From assembly GCF_030818575.1 (NCBI RefSeq), contig NZ_JAUTAL010000001.1, forward strand, positions 744,001 to 808,000: a stretch of DNA of 64,000 nucleotides, given 5' to 3'. The position numbers were made by a program, and so were the translations under genes. The stretch is from Chryseobacterium camelliae (GTDB taxonomy: Bacteria; Bacteroidota; Bacteroidia; Flavobacteriales; Weeksellaceae). The stretch's first letter is position 1; the number at the start of each line of letters is the position of its first letter. The notes below the pieces were generated by a model. It searched no databases. It was not told where the DNA came from and saw nothing but the letters and a program-made list of their open reading frames with translations. Of this stretch, positions 46,407 through 55,253 are shown in pieces.

Positions 46407-47540
46407 ATGCTATTGCAAAACAAACATGTGGCGATCTTAGGTGCCGGGCCTGTTGGTCTTACCATGGCACGGCTGTTACAGCTGAAAAATGTTGATGTAA
46501 CCGTATACGAGCGGGATCAAAATGCAGAAATAAGGATTTGGGGCGGAACCCTGGACCTGCATAAAACCTCCGGGCAGCTGGCCATGGAAAAAGCCGGCCT
46601 GCTCGAAAATTATTACCAGGCTGCTATCCCGATGGGTGTGAATGTGGCAGATAAGCTCGGACATATTGTATTCTCTAAAGAAATAAAACCGGAAGAACAG
46701 TTCAATAATCCCGAAATCAACAGGAACAGCCTGAGGACTCTACTATTCAATAGTTTAAAGCCGGATACGGTAGTTTGGGACAGAAAAGTGACCGGACTTA
46801 AAGAACATAATGGTCAATGGTTACTTCAATTTGAACAGCAGGCTGCTGCAATGGCGGATGTCGTGATTGTGGCGAATGGCGGAATGTCTAAAGTCCGCAG
46901 CTATATTACGGATGCTAAAGTTGAAGAAACGGGAACCCTTATCATACAGGGAGATGTTCCCAAACCCGAAATCAACTGTCCGGATTTTTATCGCCTATGT
47001 GACGGCAAAAGGCTGATGACGGCGAAAAACGGAAATCTGCTGGTTGCCAATCCTTATAATAGCGGCTCCCTGAGCTACGGTGTTATTTTTAAAACCCCGA
47101 AGGGTCCGGATATGGATGCCCTGGATTTCAGTGATCAGGATGCTGTGGTCAGATATCTTTTACAGCGATTTTCAGGATGGGGGGACGTTTACAAAGAGCT
47201 GTTCAGGGCCACTACTTTTTTTGTCGGCCTTCCGACAAAGAAACTGCCTTTAGATCAACCGTGGAAAATTGCCCGGCCTCTGCCTGTTACGCTGATCGGG
47301 GATGCTGCGCACCTGATGCCGCCTTTTGCAGGGCAGGGCGTGAATACAGGATTGATGGATGCTGTTCATTTATCAGAGAATCTAACCGGCGGGAATTTTG
47401 AAAGTATTGAGGCGGCTATCCAGGATTATGAACAGAGGATGCTCGTGTATGCGGGAGAAGCACAGAAAGAATCGGAAGAGAACGAGAAGCAGATGCATGA
47501 TCCTGATTTTTCGTTTACCAGTTTCATTCACTGGACCTGA
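46407..47540 (+). CDS. TetX-family FAD-dependent monooxygenase (possible tetracycline-inactivating enzyme)
   Basis: 377 residues, colinear with Tet(X) proteins. The FAD Rossmann motif GAGPVG is at 12-17, RIWGGTLDLHKTSGQ at 43-57, and the GDAAHLMPPFAGQG motif at 298-311. Tet(X) hydroxylates tetracyclines, including tigecycline, using NADPH and O2. With a constant offset of 11, TetX2 substrate residues Gln192, Arg213 and Gly236 map to Gln181, Arg202 and Gly225. His234 maps to Ser223, so one contact is lost. It is therefore either a diverged, possibly weaker, resistance enzyme or a monooxygenase with another substrate. No mobile element adjoins it, and base usage resembles the neighbours, which suggests an intrinsic gene. 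Confidence 0.85.
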   Translation: MLLQNKHVAILGAGPVGLTMARLLQLKNVDVTVYERDQNAEIRIWGGTLDLHKTSGQLAMEKAGLLENYYQAAIPMGVNVADKLGHIVFSKEIKPEEQFNNPEINRNSLRTLLFNSLKPDTVVWDRKVTGLKEHNGQWLLQFEQQAAAMADVVIVANGGMSKVRSYITDAKVEETGTLIIQGDVPKPEINCPDFYRLCDGKRLMTAKNGNLLVANPYNSGSLSYGVIFKTPKGPDMDALDFSDQDAVVRYLLQRFSGWGDVYKELFRATTFFVGLPTKKLPLDQPWKIARPLPVTLIGDAAHLMPPFAGQGVNTGLMDAVHLSENLTGGNFESIEAAIQDYEQRMLVYAGEAQKESEENEKQMHDPDFSFTSFIHWT

Positions 47541-47609
47541 ACGCAATCAGATGATGCAGATCATTAATTTTTCAAATAAATAAAGCTATCTTTATGCTTT
47601 AAAATAATA

Positions 47610-48821
47610 ATGAAACGTTCAGGCACTGCAGATTTACCGCTTCACTATGGCAAAGTTCCGCCATGGCTGTATGAACGTATGTCTGCTTTAGGACTGTCTG
47701 TTATTGAAGTCATCCTGATGGATTACGGTAAAGATGAGGTATTGCGGAGACTGGCGGACCCGTTCTGGTTTCAGAGTTTTGGAGCAGTGATGGGAATGGA
47801 CTGGCATTCTTCAGGAATTACCACATCCGTGATGGGTGCTTTAAAACGCTCTGTTAATCCCAATTCCCGATCCCTGGGCCTTTACATCTGCGGGGGAAAA
47901 GGCAAGTTTTCAAGGGAAACACCTTCCGAACTGCTTCAGATTGCAGACAAAACAGGCCTGGACGGGAATGCACTGGTAAGAGCCAGTAAGCTTTCTGCCA
48001 AAGTGGATAATACCGCTATTCAGGATGGTTATCAGCTCTACCTGCATAATTTCATCCTTGCCGACAATGGTAACTGGAGCGTTGTGCAGCAGGGAATGCA
48101 TGAATCTGACAGTACGGCAAGACGCTACCACTGGCACTCTGAAAATATAACCTCTTTTGTGGAAGAACCGCATACAGGAATCGATGGCATTTCAAGAGGA
48201 ATGATCCTGAACCTCACCGATGCAGAAGCTTCGGGCAACAGGAAAGGCATCCTGGAAATATCCCATACTGATTCCGCAGAGGTTATGAATGATTTTTCGA
48301 GGCTGATTCTTCCTGCTCACCATGATGTGCAGGCTTCAGATGTCGACCTAAAACGGTTGGGTGCGCTTTTATATGTTACCCGGGAGCAGCAGCCGCAAAA
48401 TTTTGAGGAGCTCCTGCTGCTGGAGGGAGTAGGACCGCGAACCATGCAGTCTTTAGCACTCGTAAGTGAAGTGATCCACGGTGCACCGTCACGGTTTACC
48501 GATCCTGCGCGGTTTTCATTTGCCCACGGAGGTAAAGACGGCCATCCTTTTCCGGTTCCGACACTCGTATACGATGAAAGCCTCAGCATCATTAAGAAAG
48601 GAATTGAAAAATCTAAACTTGGGAATTCAGATAAGCTCAAGACCCTGAACAAGCTTCATCAGATTATTGCTGAAACCGAAAAAGGCTTCACACCGGATTT
48701 TGATATCCGGGAAGTAATTGAAGAAGAAAGGCAGAATTCCTGGCGCTTTGGCGGAAAAACTGTCTTTGGAGATGCACAGAAACCTTCACCTCCCAAACCG
48801 ATCCAGCTTTCCCTTTTCTAA
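47610..48821 (+). CDS. DUF763 domain-containing protein
   Basis: 403 residues. It begins with RSGTADLPLHYGKVPPWLYERM and contains GLYICGGKGKFSRETP, the typical opening of DUF763. The C-terminal part has a helix-hairpin-helix-like segment LLLEGVGPRTMQSLALVSEV (about 271-290) and FAHGGKDGHPFPVP. DUF763 proteins occur in bacteria and archaea. The HhH suggests nucleic-acid contact but the function is unknown. It is a single gene. Confidence 0.88.
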   Translation: MKRSGTADLPLHYGKVPPWLYERMSALGLSVIEVILMDYGKDEVLRRLADPFWFQSFGAVMGMDWHSSGITTSVMGALKRSVNPNSRSLGLYICGGKGKFSRETPSELLQIADKTGLDGNALVRASKLSAKVDNTAIQDGYQLYLHNFILADNGNWSVVQQGMHESDSTARRYHWHSENITSFVEEPHTGIDGISRGMILNLTDAEASGNRKGILEISHTDSAEVMNDFSRLILPAHHDVQASDVDLKRLGALLYVTREQQPQNFEELLLLEGVGPRTMQSLALVSEVIHGAPSRFTDPARFSFAHGGKDGHPFPVPTLVYDESLSIIKKGIEKSKLGNSDKLKTLNKLHQIIAETEKGFTPDFDIREVIEEERQNSWRFGGKTVFGDAQKPSPPKPIQLSLF

Positions 48822-48992
48822 TTTTTCATTGTCCGGAATCTGACCTGAAATTTCAGCAGGTTTACAGTATTCATAATTACAAATATTTTTTGTTTGAAAT
48901 ATTCTAATAAAGGCAGGGAATTGTTAACCCTGAATCTTTTTTGATCATATCCGGTAAAAAAGTTACTTTTAAGAAGTTTAAATTTAAAAGCA

Positions 48993-49589
48993 ATGACCAG
49001 CAAAGCGTTACAGATTTCGTATGAATTTCCGTTCTTCCTTGATGAAGAGCTTGCCGAAATTTTCCAGGCGCACGAACGGGTTACCTTTCATAAAGGAGAA
49101 TATATCCTCAGGGAAAGTAAAACGGCCAATGAATATTTCATTCTTGAAAAGGGGCTTGCCCGTTCTTTTGTCAATGATTTCAACGGAAATGAAGTCACCA
49201 CCAATTTTTTTACCGAAAATGAAATTATCATTGAAGTCTCTTCCCTGTTTCAACGGATACCGGCACAGGAAAATATGGTCTGCATTACGGATTGTGAATG
49301 CTGGAAGCTGAGTTTTGAAGCTTTTCAGGATTTATTCCACAGGATTCCCAACCTCAGGGAATGGGGAAGGGCCTGGATGTCACAGCAGCTTTTCCTGTAC
49401 AAGCAGCGTTCTGTGGAAATGTTTACGCTCTCCGCTACGAAGCGCTATCTGAACCTCCTGGAGCAGAAACCGGAAGTCATCCGGTACGCGCCGTTAAAAC
49501 AGATTGCTTCCTATCTGGGCGTTACGGACACCTCTTTGAGCCGTATACGGAAGGAACTGGTTTCACATCCTGGTAAAATCCAGTCCTGA
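48993..49589 (+). CDS. Crp/Fnr family transcriptional regulator
   Basis: 198 residues. The N-terminal effector roll includes FHKGEYILRESKTANEYFILEKG (split around residues 31-53), and the C-terminal HTH is IASYLGVTDTSLSRIRKEL. It is the third Crp-like regulator in the window and, like the others, lacks an Fe-S motif. It precedes the VOC/SRPBCC run (from 49766) by 176 bases, with a -7 box in between, so it could regulate that run. Confidence 0.87.
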   Translation: MTSKALQISYEFPFFLDEELAEIFQAHERVTFHKGEYILRESKTANEYFILEKGLARSFVNDFNGNEVTTNFFTENEIIIEVSSLFQRIPAQENMVCITDCECWKLSFEAFQDLFHRIPNLREWGRAWMSQQLFLYKQRSVEMFTLSATKRYLNLLEQKPEVIRYAPLKQIASYLGVTDTSLSRIRKELVSHPGKIQS

Positions 49590-49692
49590 TGTCATAATCC
49601 TATTCTGCCTGGGAGCAGACCATAGTTATTTTGTCAAAAAAGGTTCCTGCATACACACACAACGGATAAAAAACTTGAACTTAATGGTAATT

Positions 49693-49708
49693 CTTGCCTT
49701 ATGGCAAG
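49693..49708 (+). promoter_or_regulatory. Perfect hairpin CTTGCC-TTAT-GGCAAG upstream of the VOC gene
   Basis: Six-base perfect arms (49693-49698 and 49703-49708). It lies just upstream of the -7-like TAATTTTG at 49730-49737, so it may be an operator. Confidence 0.35.
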
Positions 49709-49729
49709 CTAATTGTCCTGCCAAGCCGT

Positions 49730-49737
49730 TAATTTTG
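49730..49737 (+). promoter_or_regulatory. -7 box (TAATTTTG) before the VOC gene at 49766
   Basis: Exact TAnnTTTG match 28 bases before the ATG. A TTG at 49713-49715 is closer than the usual -33 spacing. Confidence 0.45.
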
Positions 49738-49765
49738 GTTTAAAGGTCTAACTAAAAATAACTAC

Positions 49766-50173
49766 ATGGAAATCAATCAGATTTATATTAACCTTGCTGT
49801 GAAAAACGTTCAGGAAACAAAGGAATTCTGGACAAAGCTGGGTTTTACCGCCGACGAACAGATGTCAAATGAAAAGGGTGTATGTATTGTGATGAAACAG
49901 GGGCAGATATCGGTTATGTTTCTTCAGGAAGACTATTTCCGCACTTTTTCGGAAAAGCCTGTTCCGGAAGCCGGGACAATACAGGTGCTTCTTGCTTTAG
50001 GCCTGAACAGCCGTGAGGAGGTGGACCGGATGGTAGCTACCGCGGTAAAAAATGGATCTTCCCAACATGAAGAGCCTCAGGATTACAACGGGATGTACCA
50101 GAACTCTTTCTGGGATATCAATGGCTATGGCTGGAACATCATCTATGTTGATTCTCCAAAGCTCCCGGAATAA
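49766..50173 (+). CDS. VOC family protein
   Basis: 135 residues with the VOC fold: INLAVKNVQETKEFWTKLGFT (split across residues 8-28), VCIVMKQGQISVMFLQEDYF and the closing FWDINGYGWNIIYVD. The NSFWDINGYGWN ending is the lactoylglutathione-lyase-like type seen in many Bacteroidota proteins. Substrate unknown. It is first of a same-strand run of VOC, SRPBCC and HhH-like genes. Confidence 0.8.
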   Translation: MEINQIYINLAVKNVQETKEFWTKLGFTADEQMSNEKGVCIVMKQGQISVMFLQEDYFRTFSEKPVPEAGTIQVLLALGLNSREEVDRMVATAVKNGSSQHEEPQDYNGMYQNSFWDINGYGWNIIYVDSPKLPE

Positions 50174-50224
50174 TCAATCATCATTAGACAAGCCTGCAAA
50201 CTCATAACTCATAACTTCAAACCT

Positions 50225-50656
50225 ATGCCTAAACTTAATCCGTACCTAAATTTTGACGGAAAAGCAGAAGAAGCTTTTCATTTTTACAAATCCGTCTTCG
50301 GAGGGGAATTCCTGGGAGAAATTTACAAAATGGGAAATGCCCCCGGAACGGAAAGCCTTTCTGAAGAAGAGAAAAACCGCGTTATGCACATTGCACTTCC
50401 GATAGGAGATGATCTCCTCATGGCATCTGATATTGTTCCGGGTTTCGGACAGAAGCTGAATATCGGAAACAGCAATTATGTATCTGTTTTTCCCGATTCA
50501 AGGGACGAAGCAGACCGGATCTTCCATGCTCTTTCAGAGGGAGGAACCATTGAGATGCCTATTGAAGACCAGTGCTGGGGAGACTATTTCGGAAGCTTCC
50601 AGGACCGTTACGGAATATATTGGATGATCAATTATAATGAATCCTATCCAAAATAG
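50225..50656 (+). CDS. PhnB-like VOC family protein
   Basis: 143 residues. The signature LNPYLNFDGKAEEAFHFYKS and VFGGEFLGEIYKMG match PhnB-type VOC proteins, as does the ending WGDYFGSFQDRYGIYWMINY. Despite the name, PhnB proteins are not shown to act in phosphonate use. It lies 51 bases after the previous VOC gene, probably in one transcript. Confidence 0.85.
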   Translation: MPKLNPYLNFDGKAEEAFHFYKSVFGGEFLGEIYKMGNAPGTESLSEEEKNRVMHIALPIGDDLLMASDIVPGFGQKLNIGNSNYVSVFPDSRDEADRIFHALSEGGTIEMPIEDQCWGDYFGSFQDRYGIYWMINYNESYPK

Positions 50657-50729
50657 TCTTACCTTTAAATCAGTTAAGTGGTATCCATGTTGTGGGTACC
50701 TTTTTTACACCATTTCTTAAATCGATATT

Positions 50730-51146
50730 ATGGAATCTATCACCCTTGAAATTACTATTCTTGCTTCTGCAGAGAAAGTCTGGCAGTATTTTAACAGTCC
50801 GGAACATATTATCCGCTGGAATTTTGCGGATGAAACCTGGCATTGTCCGGAAGCGGAAAACAACCTGAAGGAAGGCGGAACTTTCAGGTACCGCATGGAA
50901 GCAAAAAACGGCAGCTTCGGATTTGACTTTCAGGGAACATACGATGAAATTGTTCCTGAACACAGGATAAAATACCATCTGGATGACGGCCGAAAAGTGA
51001 AAGTTCTTTTCGAGCAGATCGATGCCCATACCACAAAGCTTATCCAGACTTTCGAGCCTGAAAATCAAAATCCCATACAGATGCAGCGGGACGGATGGTA
51101 TGCCATTATGAATAACTTCCATAAGTATGTGGAGGAAAATGCATAA
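50730..51146 (+). CDS. SRPBCC (AHSA1/START-like) protein
   Basis: 138 residues. ITILASAEKVWQYFNSPEHI followed by RWNF at the N-terminus and TKLIQTFEPENQNP are typical of the AHSA1 branch of the SRPBCC hydrophobic-cavity superfamily. Members bind lipids or small molecules, and the N-terminal helix-grip motif is intact. It is 11 bases upstream of a small HhH-like gene. Confidence 0.82.
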   Translation: MESITLEITILASAEKVWQYFNSPEHIIRWNFADETWHCPEAENNLKEGGTFRYRMEAKNGSFGFDFQGTYDEIVPEHRIKYHLDDGRKVKVLFEQIDAHTTKLIQTFEPENQNPIQMQRDGWYAIMNNFHKYVEENA

Positions 51147-51157
51147 CTCTTCCGGGT

Positions 51158-51472
51158 ATGATCAATTTAGTGCTTATGGCCAAATGCCTTAAAAATGTTG
51201 TTCCTTACCATCCGGAAAGTGACTTTTTAAAGGATATCCTGCCTGTAACAGCCAGAAGAGCGCTGGAAAGAGAGAAAATCGATTCACTGGAAAAGCTGTG
51301 CGGATATTCTGAAGCGGAAATCCTGCAAATGCAGGGTTTCGGAAAATATTCCATGCAGAGGCTGAAGAAGTATATGAAGGATCATCAGGCGGATTTCCGG
51401 AACAATCCGGGAAGTAAGATTAAAATTATGACGGAACTTACAGAAAGAAAAGGCAAATCAAACGTTATTTAA
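51158..51472 (+). CDS. Small helix-hairpin-helix (RNA polymerase alpha-CTD-like) protein
   Basis: 104 residues (an internal ATG at 51176 could also start it). The central stretch PVTARRALEREKIDSLEKLC followed by EAEILQMQGFGKYSMQRLKK resembles the alpha-CTD/HhH DNA-binding fold. Such short proteins recur in Bacteroidota and Firmicutes beside stress genes and are of unknown function. It lies between an SRPBCC gene (11 bases) and a VOC gene (11 bases), all on the plus strand. Confidence 0.7.
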   Translation: MINLVLMAKCLKNVVPYHPESDFLKDILPVTARRALEREKIDSLEKLCGYSEAEILQMQGFGKYSMQRLKKYMKDHQADFRNNPGSKIKIMTELTERKGKSNVI

Positions 51473-51483
51473 TATCAGAGATT

Positions 51484-52347
51484 ATGAACAACAATATTTT
51501 TCCGTGCCTGTGGTATGATCAGGATGCTGTAGCATCGGCGCGGTTTTACTGTGAGGTTTTCGGCGGAAAGCTTACGGCAGATACTCCTGTAGTATTGAAC
51601 ATCGAACTTTTCGGACAGAAATTCATGCTGCTGAATGCCGGTCCGCAATTCACCAAGAATCCTTCCGTATCTTTTACGGTATTTTGCCAAACTGAAGAAG
51701 AAATCCTCGGATATTGGCAACGGCTCAGTGAAAAAGGAAAAGTGATGATGCCTCTGGATTCCTATCCGTGGAGCAGGAAGTTTGGCTGGGTGGAAGACCA
51801 GTACGGGGTAAGCTGGCAACTGACGCTGGATGAAAAAATACCTGAACAGAAGATTATGCCTGCTTTAATGTTCATCCATCAGAACAATGGTAAAGCACAG
51901 CAAGCTATGGAATTGTATACACAGATTTTTCCTGATTCGGAAATTAAAAAAATACAGAGATATGGTGATTCAGGTGAAAATAATAATGCTGAACCGGCAG
52001 GACATATCAGCCAGGGGCATTTTATCATTAATGGGTACAGCTTTCTATGCACGGAAAACTCATATGATCACCAGTTTGATTTCAACGAAGCCATATCAAT
52101 TGTGGTAATGACCGATGATCAGAGCCAAACCGACCATTACTGGAATGCACTGGTTGCAGGTGGCGGCAGGGAAAGCATGTGCGGATGGCTGAAGGACCGT
52201 TATGGGCTCAGCTGGCAGATCGTTCCCAAAAGGCTGATCGAGCTGATGAATGATCAGGATCCTGCAAAGGCTCATAAAGTCGTTCAGGCAATGTTTCAGA
52301 TGCAGAAAATTATTATAGAGGATTTGGAAAAAGCTTATTATTCATAA
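51484..52347 (+). CDS. Two-domain PhnB-like VOC protein
   Basis: 287 residues, two PhnB-type halves. The first (about 1-120) has PCLWYDQDAVASARFYCEVF and WVEDQYGVSWQLTLD. The second (about 125-287) has ALMFIHQNNGKAQQAMELY and WLKDRYGLSWQIVP. This is the 3-demethylubiquinone methyltransferase-like fold but without the methyltransferase. Function unknown. It starts 11 bases after the HhH-like gene. Confidence 0.85.
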   Translation: MNNNIFPCLWYDQDAVASARFYCEVFGGKLTADTPVVLNIELFGQKFMLLNAGPQFTKNPSVSFTVFCQTEEEILGYWQRLSEKGKVMMPLDSYPWSRKFGWVEDQYGVSWQLTLDEKIPEQKIMPALMFIHQNNGKAQQAMELYTQIFPDSEIKKIQRYGDSGENNNAEPAGHISQGHFIINGYSFLCTENSYDHQFDFNEAISIVVMTDDQSQTDHYWNALVAGGGRESMCGWLKDRYGLSWQIVPKRLIELMNDQDPAKAHKVVQAMFQMQKIIIEDLEKAYYS

Positions 52348-52396
52348 GTGTGTTTCGGCGTGTTGTTTGATGTGTTATTATGAAATCTAAATTAAT

Positions 52397-53230
52397 ATGA
52401 AAACACACAACCAATCACAATCCAAATCAGAGGTGCCCCAGGAAGGCCTGTATCCCGAGATTATCCGGGAAGGTTACAAAGGCAGTGAAAAGCTTCTGGG
52501 ACGGAAAGCTCTGATATCCGGAGGTGACAGCGGAATCGGCCAGGCAGTGGCTGTTCACTTTGCCAGGGAAGGGGCAGATGTTTCCATCATATATAAAGAA
52601 AGTGATGACGATGCTGAAGAAACCAAAAAACTTGTTGAAGAAGAAGGCCGGCAATGCCTGTTGCTGAAAGGCGATATTTCCGATAAAGCATTCAGGAAGC
52701 AGATCATAGATCAGATTGCCCAGGATTGGGGGAAGATTGATATCCTCGTGAATAATGCCGCAATACAGTCTCCCAAAAATGAAATAGAAAATATCAGCGA
52801 CGAGCAGATCCTGAAAACCTTCAATACCAATATCATTTCCATGATCTCCTTTACCCGGGATTGCCTTTCGCTCATGCAGCAAGGCAGCAGGATCATCTGT
52901 ACTACATCCGTAACGGCCTATCGCGGCAGTGACCACCTCATCGATTATTCTTCCACAAAAGGGGCTATTGCTACCTTCATACGTTCCATGGCCACCAATC
53001 TTGCCGAAAAGAAGATTCTGGTTAATGGAATTGCACCGGGACCTATATGGACCCCACTGGTAAAAGAAACTTTTGACGATGTTTCCGATTTTGGAAAAGA
53101 CACTCCGCTGAAGAGGGCAGGACAACCCTCTGAAGTGGCTCCTGCATTCGTTTTCCTGGCTTCTGAAGACTCAAGTTATATCACCGGCGATATTATCCAC
53201 ATTAATGGCGGAGATTTTGTAGGAGGTTAA
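52397..53230 (+). CDS. SDR family oxidoreductase (general-stress type)
   Basis: 277 residues. The nucleotide-binding motif is ISGGDSGIGQAVA (about 40-52). The catalytic triad is Ser in CTTSVTAYRGS, Tyr/Lys in YSSTKGA. The N-terminal extension EGLYPEIIREGYKGSEKL is the pattern of YdaD/YhdF-like general-stress SDRs, which oxidise small alcohols or sugars. It lies 49 bases after the VOC gene, still plus strand. Confidence 0.88.
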   Translation: MKTHNQSQSKSEVPQEGLYPEIIREGYKGSEKLLGRKALISGGDSGIGQAVAVHFAREGADVSIIYKESDDDAEETKKLVEEEGRQCLLLKGDISDKAFRKQIIDQIAQDWGKIDILVNNAAIQSPKNEIENISDEQILKTFNTNIISMISFTRDCLSLMQQGSRIICTTSVTAYRGSDHLIDYSSTKGAIATFIRSMATNLAEKKILVNGIAPGPIWTPLVKETFDDVSDFGKDTPLKRAGQPSEVAPAFVFLASEDSSYITGDIIHINGGDFVGG

Positions 53231-53298
53231 ATTAAAATATTATGTTAAAGCCTTATTAACATATTTAAAAATCAAAAAAAAAATCTTTTTTTTGTACT

Positions 53299-53310
53299 CA
53301 CAAATTTGTG
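53299..53310. promoter_or_regulatory. Perfect palindrome CACAAATTTGTG before the second SRPBCC gene
   Basis: A 12-base perfect palindrome, 20 bases before the ATG at 53330. Its position over the expected promoter suggests an operator, but the binding protein is unknown. Confidence 0.35.
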
Positions 53311-53329
53311 ATTTTACACTATAACAATT

Positions 53330-53770
53330 ATGGAAACACTATCTTACATGATTATGATTGAGTCTTCGCTGCAGAAAGTTTGGAATGTGCTTTGGGGTGA
53401 TGAAACGTATGGTAAATGGACTCAGTACTTTAACCCTGGATCTAAAGTTAAATCTGACTGGCAGATCGGAGGAAAAACGTATTTCCTGAATGCGGAAGGA
53501 AACGGATTGGTTTCTACGATAGGGAGCCTGCAACAGCCTCATTACGTAGTTTTTAAACATTTGGGCGTATTAAAAGACGGAGTAGAAGATACGCAGAGCA
53601 AAGAAGTAAAAGAATGGAGCGGCTCTTTCGAAAGGTATTTTCTTACTGAGTTTGGCGGAAAAACCAAACTTTATATAGAAGTTCAGGCAGAGAAACAGAG
53701 ACGGGAAGCGATGGATGCAGGCTTTACAAAAGGCCTTCAAACCGTAAAACAATTGGCAGAACAGGTTTAG
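53330..53770 (+). CDS. SRPBCC family protein
   Basis: 146 residues. SSLQKVWNVLWGDETYGKWTQ is the N-terminal SRPBCC helix-grip start, and the C-terminal helix is GFTKGLQTVKQLAEQ. Probably binds or senses hydrophobic ligands; function unknown. A palindrome lies in its promoter region. A small DoxX-like membrane gene follows after 29 bases. Confidence 0.78.
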   Translation: METLSYMIMIESSLQKVWNVLWGDETYGKWTQYFNPGSKVKSDWQIGGKTYFLNAEGNGLVSTIGSLQQPHYVVFKHLGVLKDGVEDTQSKEVKEWSGSFERYFLTEFGGKTKLYIEVQAEKQRREAMDAGFTKGLQTVKQLAEQV

Positions 53771-53799
53771 ATGATAAATTATATTACAATATTGCGGCT

Positions 53800-54258
53800 A
53801 TGAAATTACTGGTGATCATGTTCGGGAGTTTCCTACTTGCACTTGTTGGAACCAGGGTGTTTCAGGGAGAATGGAATATTCTGTTTTCAGGAAACTTCGG
53901 GATGGCCATATTCCTTTTTTTTACCGGAATAGCTCATTTCAGATATCAGAAAGGGATGGCCATGATGATTCCTGATTTCATTCCTGCTAAAATATTCTGG
54001 GTGTATGCTACCGGCTTTATTGAAATAGCCGCCGGCATAGGACTTTTGATTCCCTCTTTACGGGAACTGACTGCCGTTTTGCTGATCATCTTTTTTATGC
54101 TGGTTTTTGTTGCCAATATCAATTCATCCAGGAAAAGGATTAACCTGTTCAAAGCAGATTATACCGGCCCGGGCATGAACTATCTCTATAAGGAAAGACT
54201 TCCGATGCAGATTATCTTAATTGCCTGGACATGGTTCTTCGGAATACACTTAAACTAA
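53800..54258 (+). CDS. Small DoxX-like membrane protein
   Basis: 152 residues with about four hydrophobic segments: LVIMFGSFLLALVGTRVF, FGMAIFLFFTGIAHF, VYATGFIEIAAGIGLLIPSL and LTAVLLIIFFMLVFVANI. The FTGIAHF and FIEIAAGIGLL segments are typical of the DoxX/DUF4870-like family, some members of which are linked to redox processes. No catalytic motif. It is likely co-transcribed with the SRPBCC gene and ends at a terminator. Confidence 0.72.
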   Translation: MKLLVIMFGSFLLALVGTRVFQGEWNILFSGNFGMAIFLFFTGIAHFRYQKGMAMMIPDFIPAKIFWVYATGFIEIAAGIGLLIPSLRELTAVLLIIFFMLVFVANINSSRKRINLFKADYTGPGMNYLYKERLPMQIILIAWTWFFGIHLN

Positions 54259-54260
54259 TA

Positions 54261-54292
54261 AAAACGTCTCACAGTAATGTTGAGACGTTTTT
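54261..54292 (+). terminator. Terminator after the DoxX-like gene
   Basis: AAAACGTCTCA (54261-54271) pairs with TGAGACGTTTT (54281-54291). Confidence 0.85.
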
Positions 54293-54415
54293 ATTGATCC
54301 ATACTTTTCACCATGCGATACCAGCGGCATCATTCATATCCTGAATTCAGCAAGTTCCGGATTTTTACAAGGCCTTAAAATAATAATCTTTGCATCATCA
54401 TTTAAATTAAAAACA

Positions 54416-55171
54416 ATGCAGAGATTTAAAAACAAATTTGCCCTGATCACTGGCGGAACCAGCGGAATGGGCTTTGCTACGGCAGAACAGTTCATCAGCG
54501 AAGGCGGAAGCGTGGTCATTACAGGAAGAAGTGAAAAAACAGTCAGTGAAGCAATGAAAAATTTGGGTAACAGAGCTTTCGGAATGATCTGTGATGCGGG
54601 CAATTTAAAAGACGTCATGAATTTGCAACGGGAGGTAAAAAATTACACAGACAGCATAGACCTTGTCTTCGCGAATGCCGGCTACGGAAAATTTGCCCCT
54701 ATTGAGGCTGTGAATGATACCTTTTTTGATGAGCTGTTCAACACGCTTGTAAAAGGTTCGTTTTTTACGGTACAGCAGATGCTGCCGCTCATGAAAGAGG
54801 GAAGTTCGGTTATCTTTAATACTTCAATTGCCACCGAAATGTCAATGCCCAATTTCTCAGTTTATTCAGCAGCGAAATCAGCCGTACAATCATTCATAAA
54901 AAGCTTTGCGACGGAACTTACTGCCAGAGGAATCCGCGTAAATGGCATAAGTCCGGGACATATCAAGACGAATATTTTTAATAATACCGGTCTTAACCCT
55001 GAGCAGATTGATGAAGCTATCCAGCAAATCATTCCTGCGATTCCATTTAAACGGCAGGGAGATCCGGCTGAAATTGCCCGGGCTGTACTATTTCTGGCCT
55101 CCTGTGATGCATCCTATATCCATGGTGCGGAACTCCGGGTAGACGCGGGGATTTCCGTGGTTGGTCATTAA
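54416..55171 (+). CDS. SDR family oxidoreductase
   Basis: 251 residues. It has ITGGTSGMGFATA (nucleotide binding, about 11-23), the NAG motif in FANAGYG, Ser in NTSIATE and the YSAAKSA Tyr/Lys pair. The C-terminal GAELRVDAGISV ends the fold. NAD(P)-dependent alcohol or ketone oxidoreduction; substrate unknown. It is a single gene that ends just before a terminator shared with lipB. Confidence 0.9.
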   Translation: MQRFKNKFALITGGTSGMGFATAEQFISEGGSVVITGRSEKTVSEAMKNLGNRAFGMICDAGNLKDVMNLQREVKNYTDSIDLVFANAGYGKFAPIEAVNDTFFDELFNTLVKGSFFTVQQMLPLMKEGSSVIFNTSIATEMSMPNFSVYSAAKSAVQSFIKSFATELTARGIRVNGISPGHIKTNIFNNTGLNPEQIDEAIQQIIPAIPFKRQGDPAEIARAVLFLASCDASYIHGAELRVDAGISVVGH

Positions 55172-55177
55172 AAATTA

Positions 55178-55206
55178 AAACCCATCTGATGCACGATGGG
55201 TTTTAT
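55178..55206. terminator. Bidirectional terminator between the SDR gene and lipB
   Basis: AAAACCCATC (55178-55187) and GATGGGTTTT (55196-55205). T-rich flanks on both strands serve the convergent genes. Confidence 0.82.
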
Positions 55207-55253
55207 ATATTATTATTGCGCACGTGGTGCCTGCTGCAATATTTGTCAGTTTA

